Shown here: positions 7,705-13,567 of the stretch, piece after piece
How positions within the stretch are numbered: position 1 is the stretch's first letter
Layout of the letters: every line of letters begins with the position of its first letter
DNA from: Niallia circulans NBRC 13626
Lineage (GTDB): Bacteria > Bacillota > Bacilli > Bacillales > Cytobacillaceae
NCBI RefSeq assembly: GCF_001591585.1
Contig: NZ_BCVE01000001.1
Coordinates: 62,001 to 126,000 of the forward strand
Direction: 5' to 3'
DNA length: 64,000 nt
Notes under the pieces: model-generated
Told to the model about the DNA's origin: nothing
Seen by the model: the letters and a program-made list of their open reading frames with translations, nothing else
The model's database searches: none
Translations under genes and position numbers: made by a program

Positions 7705-8685
7705 ATGGTAAAAATTTTTATTGATGCAGGACATGGTGGTACTGATCCGGGAGCAATAGGAAATGGATTAAAAGAAAAAGAATTAACATTAAAAATTGCA
7801 AAAAAAATCCAAACGTTACTAGGTAATTACGAAAAAGTTAGTGTGAAAATGAGCAGAACAGGTGATGCCTCACTTACCTTAAAACAACGCACAGATGCAG
7901 CAAATGCATGGGGAGCAGATTTTTTCCTTTCTATTCACATTAATGCTGGCGGAGGAACTGGTTACGAGGATTATCGTTACAATACTCTAACCGCTTCAAG
8001 CGGTACTGGAAAAATTCAAGCAGCTATTCACGATGCAGTAATGGCAGAATTAAAACCATATGGGGTAAAAGATCGCGGAGCAAAATCTGCTAATTTCCAT
8101 GTACTACGTGAAAGCAATATGTCAGCTGCACTTTCTGAAAATTTATTTATCGATACAAAGACAGATGCTGACTTACTGGAACAAGATGAAGTATTAAATG
8201 CCATTGCACGCGGTCATGCTGCAGGATTAGTCAAAGCTTTTAATCTAAAGAAAAAGATAACTACTACTCCAGCAAAAACAGTTACACAGAAACCAACATC
8301 TCCATCCATCGTATACGAAGCGCATGTACAAGGAATTGGTTGGCAAGGTAAGAAAAAGGATGGACAAACAGCTGGAACAACTGGAAAATCCAAGAGATTA
8401 GAAGCATTGACGGTTAAATTAGAAAATACTACTGCAGAACTGGAAATGGAAGGACATGTACAAAAAATTGGTTGGACCAATCTTAGAACAGATGGAGAAG
8501 TAATTGGAACCATCGGAGAGAGTTTACGTTTAGAAGCAGTTAAAATAAAAGCAAAAGGTTTAAATATTCAATATAGAGTTCACGTAGAAAAAGACGGTTG
8601 GACAGCATGGAAGAAAAATGGAGCAGTTGCTGGAACAACAGGTCAAAGTAAGCGCATCGAAGCAATTCAAATTAAAATTGCATAA
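7705..8685 (+). CDS. N-acetylmuramoyl-L-alanine amidase (Amidase_3) with three ChW repeats, phage endolysin
   Basis: The start chosen is ATG 7705 with GAAGGA just upstream; the longer GTG frame at 7651 would begin inside a terminator stem. Residues 1 to about 180 are an Amidase_3 domain: zinc ligands His10 in DAGHGG, Glu24 in KEKEL, a His in SIHINA, and a catalytic Glu in SENLFID. After a Thr/Pro/Lys linker come three ChW-type repeats (GWQGKKKDG, GWTNLRTDG, GWTAWKKNG, each followed by GT-G and LEA or IEA), likely wall-binding. It cleaves the lactyl-Ala bond of peptidoglycan after holin action. There is no signal peptide, as expected for a holin-released endolysin. Confidence 0.93.
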   Translation: MVKIFIDAGHGGTDPGAIGNGLKEKELTLKIAKKIQTLLGNYEKVSVKMSRTGDASLTLKQRTDAANAWGADFFLSIHINAGGGTGYEDYRYNTLTASSGTGKIQAAIHDAVMAELKPYGVKDRGAKSANFHVLRESNMSAALSENLFIDTKTDADLLEQDEVLNAIARGHAAGLVKAFNLKKKITTTPAKTVTQKPTSPSIVYEAHVQGIGWQGKKKDGQTAGTTGKSKRLEALTVKLENTTAELEMEGHVQKIGWTNLRTDGEVIGTIGESLRLEAVKIKAKGLNIQYRVHVEKDGWTAWKKNGAVAGTTGQSKRIEAIQIKIA

Positions 8686-8734
8686 AATAATGCAGATGGA
8701 TATAAAATAGTTATACAGCATGATTATCTCACAC

Positions 8735-8766
8735 AACCCTGCTCTTAATTGAGTAGGGTGTTTTTA
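8735..8766 (+). terminator. Intrinsic terminator after the lysis cassette
   Basis: ACCCTGCTC (8736-8744) pairs with GAGTAGGGT (8751-8759), one G-T pair, followed by GTTTTT. Near-copies of this stem recur at 9456 and 9619. Confidence 0.9.
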
Positions 8767-8805
8767 AAAAAATTACAAATTTACCATATTTTTTTAATAA
8801 AACAG

Positions 8806-8834
8806 TAGACAAGTGTATAGTGTTATGATATAAT
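8806..8834 (+). promoter_or_regulatory. Sigma-A-type promoter for the 33-residue membrane peptide
   Basis: TAGACA (8806-8811) and a perfect TATAAT (8829-8834) are separated by 17 bases. The predicted start at about 8841 lies just before the AAGGAGGAGGTG site, leaving a very short leader. This is one of the best promoter matches in the prophage and sits after a terminator, so the gene can be expressed in the lysogen. Confidence 0.8.
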
Positions 8835-8861
8835 TAATATAGTTAAGGAGGAGGTGAAAAA

Positions 8862-8963
8862 ATGCTAGATGATATGATAAAAATCCTTCAAATCATCTTC
8901 TATGTGGTTTCAATAGCTTGGATAGCTCAACAGTCCCACAGAGATAATAATAAGAAGGATTAA
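8862..8963 (+). CDS. 33-residue single-pass membrane peptide, possible type I toxin or holin-like peptide
   Basis: ATG 8862 follows an extended ribosome-binding site (AAGGAGGAGGTG) at a good distance. The product has a hydrophobic core (IKILQIIFYVVSIAWIA) and a charged tail rich in Arg, Asp, Asn and Lys. Size, layout and prophage location resemble Bacillus type I toxins (TxpA/BsrG group) and holin-like toxins, though I see no close sequence match. A 10-bp hairpin follows the stop, and a TATAAT on the opposite strand (9010-9015) could start an antisense RNA over the transcript's 3' end. The toxin role is inference; it could equally be an accessory holin. Confidence 0.6.
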   Translation: MLDDMIKILQIIFYVVSIAWIAQQSHRDNNKKD

Positions 8964-8967
8964 GGTT

Positions 8968-9004
8968 AGGAGGTTAGCCGAGGTTACGACTCGGTTAACT
9001 TCTA
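8968..9004 (+). other. Strong RNA hairpin downstream of the membrane peptide
   Basis: GTTAGCCGAG (8973-8982) pairs with CTCGGTTAAC (8990-8999) with one G-T pair and a 7-base loop; the stem can be extended outward. There is no T-run, so it is more likely a stabilising or antisense-interaction structure than a simple terminator. Confidence 0.6.
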
Positions 9005-9034
9005 CCAATATTATACTAAATTCTAGCATAAAAT

Positions 9035-9193
9035 ATGACAAAAAAACAAGTTTGGATAACTTCATGGATTATAGCTAGTGCAGCAGCTATTGTTATTAGA
9101 ACACAAATAACCAACATATTTACAACATCTTTAGTTGCTGTTACTTTAGCACCGACAATTTACTTTATTATTAAGGATATGAGGAGAAAGTAG
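9035..9193 (+). CDS. 52-residue two-helix membrane protein
   Basis: ATG 9035 to TAG 9191-9193. The protein has two hydrophobic stretches (VWITSWIIASAAAIVI and LVAVTLAPTIYFII) between basic ends. No convincing ribosome-binding site is seen, so translation may depend on upstream coupling, and it may not be expressed. It ends 3 bases before the next ATG. Possibly holin- or immunity-related; no family recognised. Confidence 0.4.
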   Translation: MTKKQVWITSWIIASAAAIVIRTQITNIFTTSLVAVTLAPTIYFIIKDMRRK

Positions 9194-9196
9194 AAA

Positions 9197-9442
9197 ATGG
9201 AATTTCATCTGAAAGGAAGAAGAGAGGTCGAGGATTTCTTTGCCACAGAAATTCTCGGCTCTACAGAAACAAGAGAGTTATTAGATGTGAATAGACAAAG
9301 ACTTGCACAACTAAAAGATAGTGGCCGTTTAAAGCCAATCAAGTCACTTGCAAAGGAAAATTTATTCTTGCGGAGTGAAGTCTTGGCATTAAAAAAAGAA
9401 CTGCAGGAATTGCGAAAACAAAAAGGATCTAAAAAATTATGA
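9197..9442 (+). CDS. Small putative DNA-binding protein with coiled-coil tail
   Basis: An 81-residue protein with a GGAGAAAG site before ATG 9197. Residues 20-50 (STETRELLDVNRQRLAQLKD) look like a helix-turn-helix of the excisionase/MerR type, followed by SGRLKPIK. The C-terminal 30 residues form a Lys/Glu-rich coiled coil (LFLRSEVLALKKELQEL) that could dimerise it. The role could be regulation of nearby prophage genes. The fold is inferred from pattern only. Confidence 0.55.
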   Translation: MEFHLKGRREVEDFFATEILGSTETRELLDVNRQRLAQLKDSGRLKPIKSLAKENLFLRSEVLALKKELQELRKQKGSKKL

Positions 9443-9454
9443 TCATTTCACACT

Positions 9455-9483
9455 ACCCTGCTCATTTGAGTGGGGCATTTTTA
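9455..9483 (+). terminator. Intrinsic terminator, near-copy of the one at 8735
   Basis: CCCTGCTC (9456-9463) pairs with GAGTGGGG (9468-9475) with two G-T pairs, followed by CATTTTT. Loop and flanks match the terminator at 8735. Confidence 0.85.
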
Positions 9484-9547
9484 AATTTTAAAAGGAACAA
9501 TAATATAAGCGTCGAATTAAATATTAAAGACAAAGGAGGGATGTACA

Positions 9548-9613
9548 ATGAAAGATCCAGGCGGTGGAGGAGGAATACTAAAAGTTAAAGACCCCGGTAC
9601 TGGCGGACATTAA
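9548..9613 (+). CDS. 21-residue glycine-rich peptide
   Basis: A very strong AAAGGAGGG site (9532-9540) precedes ATG 9548, and a clean terminator follows six bases after the stop. The peptide contains two related halves, KDPGGGGG and KDPGTGG, joined by ILKVK and ending in His. It lacks a signal peptide or membrane segment. The complete expression unit (ribosome-binding site, ORF, terminator) in 110 bases argues that it is real despite its size. The function is unknown; a signalling or regulatory peptide is only a guess. Confidence 0.5.
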   Translation: MKDPGGGGGILKVKDPGTGGH

Positions 9614-9618
9614 TAATT

Positions 9619-9645
9619 ACCTACTCAATCGAGTAGGTTTTTTAT
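9619..9645 (+). terminator. Intrinsic terminator after the glycine-rich peptide
   Basis: ACCTACTC (9619-9626) pairs with GAGTAGGT (9631-9638), followed by TTTTT. It belongs to the same sequence family as the terminators at 8735 and 9455. Confidence 0.9.
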
Positions 9646-9693
9646 TTTGTATTTTTTTTGAACTATAAGGAATTTACTTCCGCAATAAAGAAA

Positions 9694-9713
9694 CCTCCTT
9701 GTATGAAAGGAGG
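9694..9713 (+). promoter_or_regulatory. Hairpin that masks a ribosome-binding site
   Basis: CCTCCTT (9694-9700) is perfectly complementary to AAGGAGG (9707-9713), which is the ribosome-binding site of the ORF starting at 9720. The loop is six bases. In the folded state initiation should be poor, a feature shared with several small toxin mRNAs. Confidence 0.65.
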
Positions 9714-9719
9714 AATAAA

Positions 9720-9833
9720 ATGAACGACTTTAAAATATTATTGCAGCTGAAAGAACAGTATGAATCCACGCAAGACACCTCAGATTTAAAAATTCTAATT
9801 GAAATATTCTTAAATAACTTTCCTATTGATTAA
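9720..9833 (+). CDS. 37-residue acidic peptide with masked ribosome-binding site
   Basis: ATG 9720 lies 7 bases after AAAGGAGG, itself locked in a hairpin. The peptide is helical and amphipathic (FKILLQLKEQYES, then LKILIEIFLNNF) with no clear membrane segment. Its stop overlaps the stop of the convergent gene by 4 bases. No family is recognised; it could be a short regulatory protein, and the overlap lets either transcript act antisense to the other. Confidence 0.45.
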   Translation: MNDFKILLQLKEQYESTQDTSDLKILIEIFLNNFPID

Positions 9834-10186
9834 TGACGATGCAAAAAATAATCATTAAGTCGGTTTTCTGTATTGTTTCTTAGATTATCATTAAAATACC
9901 TATGTACCTCGTTATATCCATCAAAGTAAAAATTATACTCGGTAAAATAACCGTCATTTTCACCTTTTACTAACTTCCATTTGCGTTTATACATCTTGGT
10001 TTTATTTTCACGCATGTCCTTTTGAATTTTTTTCATTGTATGTTCAATTAAGTTTAGATAGACTTGATTGAGTTTAAACGGTGCAGTCTCAGCTACCTTA
10101 AAGTCACGGTCAAGCACGGTTAACAGCATTGGAAAGTATATAGCGTTTTCGAAAATATCTCTTTCTTCATCATTAAGTCTACTCAT
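9830..10186 (-). CDS. Hypothetical 118-residue protein in a LexA-controlled operon
   Basis: Third gene of a leftward operon (94-residue protein, YolD-like protein, this one), with GGAGC before ATG 10186 and only 14 bases after the YolD-like gene. It is a mixed charged protein starting MSRLNDEERDIFENAIYFPM and rich in Lys, Asn and aromatics further on. I recognise no family. In Bacillus, yolD-type genes sit beside UvrX/PolY polymerases; here this protein takes that place but has no polymerase motifs and is far too short. An SOS-linked DNA-repair or phage-state role is inferred from context only. Confidence 0.6.
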   Translation of the reverse strand: MSRLNDEERDIFENAIYFPMLLTVLDRDFKVAETAPFKLNQVYLNLIEHTMKKIQKDMRENKTKMYKRKWKLVKGENDGYFTEYNFYFDGYNEVHRYFNDNLRNNTENRLNDYFLHRH

Positions 10187-10200
10187 AATATCTGCTCCGT

Positions 10201-10530
10201 TTAGGCTTTTTCTACGTCCACAAGTTTTTTAAATGATACGTAATGTATATAACCTTTTTCGTCTTGGATACGCAGCTGGTTGTTTAAATAATCTATGTAA
10301 ACAGTACGCCCAATTAAAGTATCTATGTAACCATTATTATAAAGACTGTATTTTAGTAGCTGATTATATTCCATCGCTTCATGTATTAGTATGTCTATAT
10401 CGTTTAATTTGTCTTCATCCAGCACAGGCTGTTCAATCTTATTTTGGCTCTCAATAACTTCTTTTACTCCTGCTACATGTTCAGGCAGCATCATCGCTAC
10501 CCATTTTTTCGTACCCCGGTCTTTTAACAT
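10201..10530 (-). CDS. yolD: YolD-like protein
   Basis: A 109-residue protein with the YolD pattern: MLKDRGTKKWVAMMLPEHV at the N-terminus, an acidic middle (DKLNDIDILIHEAMEYNQLL) and a C-terminal beta domain ending in YVSFKKLVDV. YolD proteins normally accompany Y-family error-prone polymerases and are thought to modulate them, as UmuD does, although this is not settled. It is second in a leftward operon driven by a promoter with a LexA box. A second, shorter YolD-like protein is encoded divergently at 11153. Confidence 0.85.
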   Translation of the reverse strand: MLKDRGTKKWVAMMLPEHVAGVKEVIESQNKIEQPVLDEDKLNDIDILIHEAMEYNQLLKYSLYNNGYIDTLIGRTVYIDYLNNQLRIQDEKGYIHYVSFKKLVDVEKA

Positions 10531-10543
10531 GACAAGTTCTCCT

Positions 10544-10828
10544 TTAAATCATTTGTTTGTATATATGAATAATTCCTTTTGTCGATTTAAAGATTTCTAC
10601 ATCTTTGAACTTAGATTTCATAATTCTAAATAATGCATAATTAATTTCGGAAGTTTTAATACTCCTGTAAGGGTTGGAGATGCTTAAATGCTCTCGAAAA
10701 GCGTTGGAACTATAGATAATGTGTGTATCCTTATTTTTAAACACTCTCGTATCTAATGAAATGTCACCACCATTTGCTACAACTATTACTTCATCTGATT
10801 CATGAGTTATATCTTTAAAATTCATCAT
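10544..10828 (-). CDS. Hypothetical 94-residue protein, first gene of a LexA-controlled operon
   Basis: The start chosen is ATG 10828, with AAAGGAG just upstream; a longer frame would begin in the promoter. The protein is a small alpha/beta fold by eye (DEVIVVANGGDISLDTRVF, then THIIYSSNAFREHLS) with a basic C-terminal half. No family is recognised. Because it is the first gene behind the SOS promoter it should respond most directly to DNA damage. Confidence 0.6.
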   Translation of the reverse strand: MMNFKDITHESDEVIVVANGGDISLDTRVFKNKDTHIIYSSNAFREHLSISNPYRSIKTSEINYALFRIMKSKFKDVEIFKSTKGIIHIYKQMI

Positions 10829-10847
10829 AGACACTCCTTTTTTAAAA

Positions 10848-10876
10848 ATAATAACAGAACAATTGTTCGATTTCAA
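10848..10876 (-). promoter_or_regulatory. Leftward SOS promoter
   Basis: On the minus strand, TTGAAA (complement of 10871-10876) and TATTAT (complement of 10848-10853) are spaced by exactly 17 bases. The LexA box at 10856-10869 occupies the spacer, so bound repressor would block polymerase. Confidence 0.85.
10856..10869. promoter_or_regulatory. LexA/DinR (SOS) box, leftward operon
   Basis: AGAACAATTGTTCG matches the Bacillus SOS consensus CGAAC-N4-GTTCG with one outer mismatch. It lies between the -35 and -10 of the leftward promoter. Confidence 0.9.
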
Positions 10877-10878
10877 TA

Positions 10879-10907
10879 TTGATTTCGAACAATTGTTCGT
10901 ATATAAT
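10879..10907 (+). promoter_or_regulatory. Rightward SOS promoter
   Basis: TTGATT (10879-10884) and a perfect TATAAT (10902-10907) are spaced by 17 bases, with the second LexA box in the spacer. The layout mirrors the leftward promoter. Confidence 0.85.
10886..10899. promoter_or_regulatory. LexA/DinR (SOS) box, rightward operon
   Basis: CGAACAATTGTTCG is a perfect palindrome matching the Bacillus SOS consensus. Its centre is 30 bp from that of the other box, about three helical turns, so two LexA dimers would sit on the same DNA face. Confidence 0.92.
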
Positions 10908-10931
10908 TATGTCAAAAGGGAGGTCTAACTG

Positions 10932-11150
10932 ATGATTGGTTTACTTAAAAGAGCTACAGAAAGTAAAGAGGTTTTAGAAATGATTTATCAAAACAATAAA
11001 GGGGAATTCAGCCAACGTAGGATTCACGTTATTAAAATGAATGAAGAGTCCTTTAGTGCTTATTGCTTTACTCGTAAGCAGCAACGCACTTTTAAGATAA
11101 GCAACGTTTTATCGGTTGGACCAGTACGGAAAGTAAGGAGAGGTGCATAA
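10932..11150 (+). CDS. Short WYL-like protein
   Basis: A 72-residue protein with GGGAGG before ATG 10932. The text EVLEMIYQNNKGEFSQRRI followed by AYCFTRKQQRTFKISNVLS fits the core of WYL-type domains, here without an HTH partner. Short versions of this kind often sit next to yolD in Bacillus genomes and prophages. WYL domains bind ligands or nucleic acid and regulate DNA-damage or defence genes. Direct control by LexA is supported by the box in its promoter. Two bases separate its stop from the next ATG. Confidence 0.7.
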   Translation: MIGLLKRATESKEVLEMIYQNNKGEFSQRRIHVIKMNEESFSAYCFTRKQQRTFKISNVLSVGPVRKVRRGA

Positions 11151-11152
11151 TT

Positions 11153-11413
11153 ATGACGTTAGTAAAACCTAAGAAAGTTAAAAAGCCATCAAGACCAAGC
11201 CGAGATGAATTTGAATTAGAGGAAATTGCCAACACTTTAATAGAAGCATTAGAGGATAAGGCTGAACTAAGATTAACTGTATGGAAGAGAGAAAATCCAG
11301 TCCGAGGGAAAGTAGTTAAAATGGATGGAAATACAAAACTCATACATATAGAAAGATTCACTGAAACAATCAAAATTCCGTTTATAGATATTTTGCAAGT
11401 AAAAAGAGTTTGA
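11153..11413 (+). CDS. Second, short YolD-like protein
   Basis: An 86-residue protein with AAGGAGAGG before ATG 11153. After a Lys/Pro-rich start it has an acidic helix (FELEEIANTLIEALEDK) and a beta region ending KIPFIDILQV, which matches the C-terminal YolD signature IPF-DI. It is co-transcribed with the WYL-like gene under the rightward SOS promoter. As with the other YolD-like gene, no Y-family polymerase lies nearby in this window. Confidence 0.75.
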   Translation: MTLVKPKKVKKPSRPSRDEFELEEIANTLIEALEDKAELRLTVWKRENPVRGKVVKMDGNTKLIHIERFTETIKIPFIDILQVKRV

Positions 11414-11415
11414 AT

Positions 11416-11450
11416 AAAAGCCCAACTCGTTTGAGAAGGGCTTCTTTTTA
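11416..11450. terminator. Bidirectional terminator
   Basis: AAGCCC (11418-11423) pairs with GGGCTT (11438-11443), extended by an inner ACTC/GAG pairing, with CTTTTTA on the right. It separates the SOS operon from the leftward SHOCT gene. Confidence 0.75.
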
Positions 11451-12023
11451 TAAATCCAACAGTTGTTTCTTCTTGTCTTCAAATTCTTCTGCTGAAATAA
11501 TTCCATCATCAAGTAATTCTTTGAATTTACGAATTTCACTTGCTGCATCAATTTGTTGTTTGTTTTCTAACTCTTTTTTAATTATCATACTTGATAGTGA
11601 TGAATATTCATCTACAGTACATTTAACAGCTATAGTAAATTCTCTTTTTTCTTCAATATTATATAGGGTAACTTGGGCAACTGATTGATCTTTTTTTCCA
11701 CTCCCCATTCCTGCACCAGCAATGGTTCCAAGTGGTCCAGCTACTAAGGTTCCAACAAGAGCACCACCAGCAATTTTTCCACCACTTCGTCCTTCTTGAA
11801 AGTTCCATTCTACATTAGTTACGTAATACTTTTTTGCTTTACCTTTATTAAGTAATAAATATACTTTAGTAATACCGTTTTCTAGTTGTCTAAAGCAGAC
11901 GTACTGATCATTACTAGCATTTTTCTTATTCAATATGAGAGAAGCGCCTGAAATAAGCCTTAAATCTAATTTGTTTATTACCTTTTCTTTATCATCTTTT
12001 GATTTTTTTGAAAATAACCCCAA
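11448..12023 (-). CDS. SHOCT-domain protein with glycine-zipper segment
   Basis: A 191-residue protein. Residues 1-75 are a beta-rich domain of PH-like appearance. Residues 79-109 are glycine-zipper-like (GGKIAGGALVGTLVAGPLGT), a motif that associates with or inserts in membranes. The C-terminus from about 163 (IRKFKELLDDGIISAEEFED) is a classic SHOCT motif, a short oligomerisation module. AGGAGG precedes ATG 12023. Proteins of this build are common orphan genes at prophage ends and their role is unknown. It is the last intact gene before the attachment site. Confidence 0.75.
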   Translation of the reverse strand: MGLFSKKSKDDKEKVINKLDLRLISGASLILNKKNASNDQYVCFRQLENGITKVYLLLNKGKAKKYYVTNVEWNFQEGRSGGKIAGGALVGTLVAGPLGTIAGAGMGSGKKDQSVAQVTLYNIEEKREFTIAVKCTVDEYSSLSSMIIKKELENKQQIDAASEIRKFKELLDDGIISAEEFEDKKKQLLDL

Positions 12024-12249
12024 TTATATAACCTCCTTGATTATTTTATCTTATTTCTTCTAAGATGATTTTTCTATATATTCGACAAAAATAGACATGA
12101 CTTTTATCCTTTTTATTTTTATGAAATAAATTAGATTAAATTGTAAATATATAAAAGTTAGTCAACTTAATAGAAAACATATGTAAAATGCAATTTAAAC
12201 ATGTACAATATGGATATTAAATAATAAAGGAGAAGGTTAGAAGGATAAT

Positions 12250-12390
12250 ATTAAAGGCGTTAAAATAGGAGAAGAAACTATAGTAGTAGATTCTTTATAT
12301 GGTTTATTAGAACCTGAAGAAATTTCTTTGTTTTCTGTGACTAAAGAGCAAGGATCAGCCAGCGTATTAGTTACTGGATCCAGCAGATAA
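12250..12390 (+). other. Open frame without a normal start codon, possible decayed prophage gene
   Basis: A frame of 46 codons from ATT 12250 to TAA 12388-12390 encodes a protein-like sequence (KGVKIGEETIVVDSLYGLLE). Upstream in frame is a TAG at 12238-12240, and no ATG, GTG or TTG is suitably placed although GGAGAAGG lies near. It is either a gene with a rare start or a remnant whose start was lost. Confidence 0.3.
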
Positions 12391-12445
12391 AAGTGTTATT
12401 TTAAAAAAATACTCAACAGATGTAACAGTGTTTTATAAATAAAAT

Positions 12446-12489
12446 GTGGTCAAAGTGATTAAAAACCACAATGACCACACAATGACCAC
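12446..12489 (+). repeat. Tandem 11-bp repeats plus inverted half-site near the prophage end
   Basis: ACAATGACCAC occurs twice head to tail (12468-12478 and 12479-12489), and GTGGTC at 12446-12451 is the inverse of the GACCAC core. Such sites 130-180 bp inside an attachment site resemble integrase or excisionase arm-binding sites. A separate repeat of AAAAGAACAGAAA-like sequence occurs at 12521 and 12592. Confidence 0.55.
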
Positions 12490-12611
12490 GCAATATATAT
12501 AAAAATTCGAAAATAAAGCGAAAAGAACAGAAACATCACTTATAATATTTTGTAACAAAACGAAAAAATATGCTATTAAATACACTAGAAAAAAAGAACA
12601 GAAAAATTTTG

Positions 12612-12645
12612 AAAATCAATTCACAACATGATCGGTACTATGGGA
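12612..12645 (+). other. Probable right attachment site (attR) inside an M20 peptidase gene
   Basis: Coding similarity to M20 peptidases starts at CACAACATG (12622-12630), encoding the HNM of the family's CGHNM motif. An in-frame TGA lies just upstream (12610-12612), and the codons before CAC are not those expected (Cys-Gly). The crossover core is therefore probably within or next to 12619-12640; its exact limits need the left end. Confidence 0.65.
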
Positions 12646-13515
12646 ATTGCTGCCGGAATTGGTCTTAGTAAAGTTTTAAGCGAAACAGGAGGAAAAGTGA
12701 TTGTTTACGGCACGCCTGCTGAGGAAACGAAAGGCGGCAAAGTAACAATGGCAGAGGCAGGAATTTTTGAAGAGCTAGATGTAGCGATGATGGTGCATCC
12801 ATTAGATAGCTATATGAAGAGCGGCGATTCTCTTGCAATGGACGCTATCCAATTTGAATTCTTTGGCAAAGCTGCTCATGCAGCAGCAAGCCCACATTTA
12901 GGCATCAATGCACTAGATGCTGTATTACAGACCTTTAATAGTATCAATGCTCTAAGACAGCATATAAAGTCAGATGCTCGTATTCATGGTGTAATCACAG
13001 AAGGTGGAAAAGCGGCAAATATCGTCCCTGACTATGCTGTTGCACAGTTTTATGTCCGAGCAGGAAAAAGAGAAGAAGTAAATAAATTAGTAGAAAAAGT
13101 GAAACAATGTGCAGAGGGAGCTGCCCTGCAAACAGGTGCTACAGTTAAATCTAGTTTCTATGAATTCTCCTATGATGATATGATTACCAACCAAACTTTA
13201 TCTGATTTATTTACAAAACAACTTGTAGATTTAGGCGTAGAACCATCTGAAATACAGGAGCAGCGGGATGGTTCAGGATCCCTTGATATGGGCAATGTAA
13301 GCCAGGTGGTACCATCTATTCATCCCTATGTAAAAATCTGTAATGAGGCATACGCTTGTCATACTCATGAATTTAGAGAAGCTGCTATGTCTGATCAAGG
13401 TAGAGATGCCATGATTTTAGGTGCAAAGTCAATGGCCCTTACAGGTTTAGAAATTCTTACGAATAAAGAATTACTTGCAGAAATAAAAGCGGAATTTATA
13501 AAAACCAAAAACTAA
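12622..13515 (+). pseudogene. M20 family metallopeptidase/amidohydrolase, 3' part, split by the prophage
   Basis: About 298 residues remain of a protein that normally has roughly 390-400. Visible parts are the second half of the metal site (HNMIGTMGIAAGI after the lost first ligands; GTPAEETKGGK with the catalytic Glu-Glu), the dimerisation lid (FFGKAAHAAASPHLGINALD) and the C-terminal His region (HTHEF). These fit the AbgB/M20D (PM20D2-like) amidohydrolases. The first ~100 residues, including the first metal ligands, are missing, so this copy cannot be active. No ribosome-binding site precedes ATG 12628. The 5' part should lie left of the prophage; exact excision would restore the gene. Confidence 0.85.
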
Positions 13516-13523
13516 TACTTTCC

Positions 13524-13567
13524 CCTTACATTCAAATGGTAACTCAATTTGAATGTAAGGATTTTTT
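13524..13567 (+). terminator. Intrinsic terminator of the M20 peptidase gene
   Basis: CCTTACATTCAAAT (13524-13537) pairs perfectly with ATTTGAATGTAAGG (13547-13560), followed by ATTTTTT. Confidence 0.93.

Larger units (their letters stand above)
1..12624 (+). mobile_element. Right end of a siphovirus-type prophage
   Basis: Tail, lysis and small conversion genes run continuously to about 12,620, where an M20 metallopeptidase reading frame begins abruptly at the codons for His-Asn-Met. Integrase, repressor, replication, head and early tail genes are not in the window and must lie to the left. The gene order (tail, lysis, lysogeny-conversion genes, attachment site) is the usual right half of a Bacillus prophage. 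Confidence 0.88.

Noticed and set aside
12440-12500. Short CRISPR-like repeat array
   Set aside because: Only two adjacent 11-bp copies without spacers and no cas genes; better explained as integrase-type sites.
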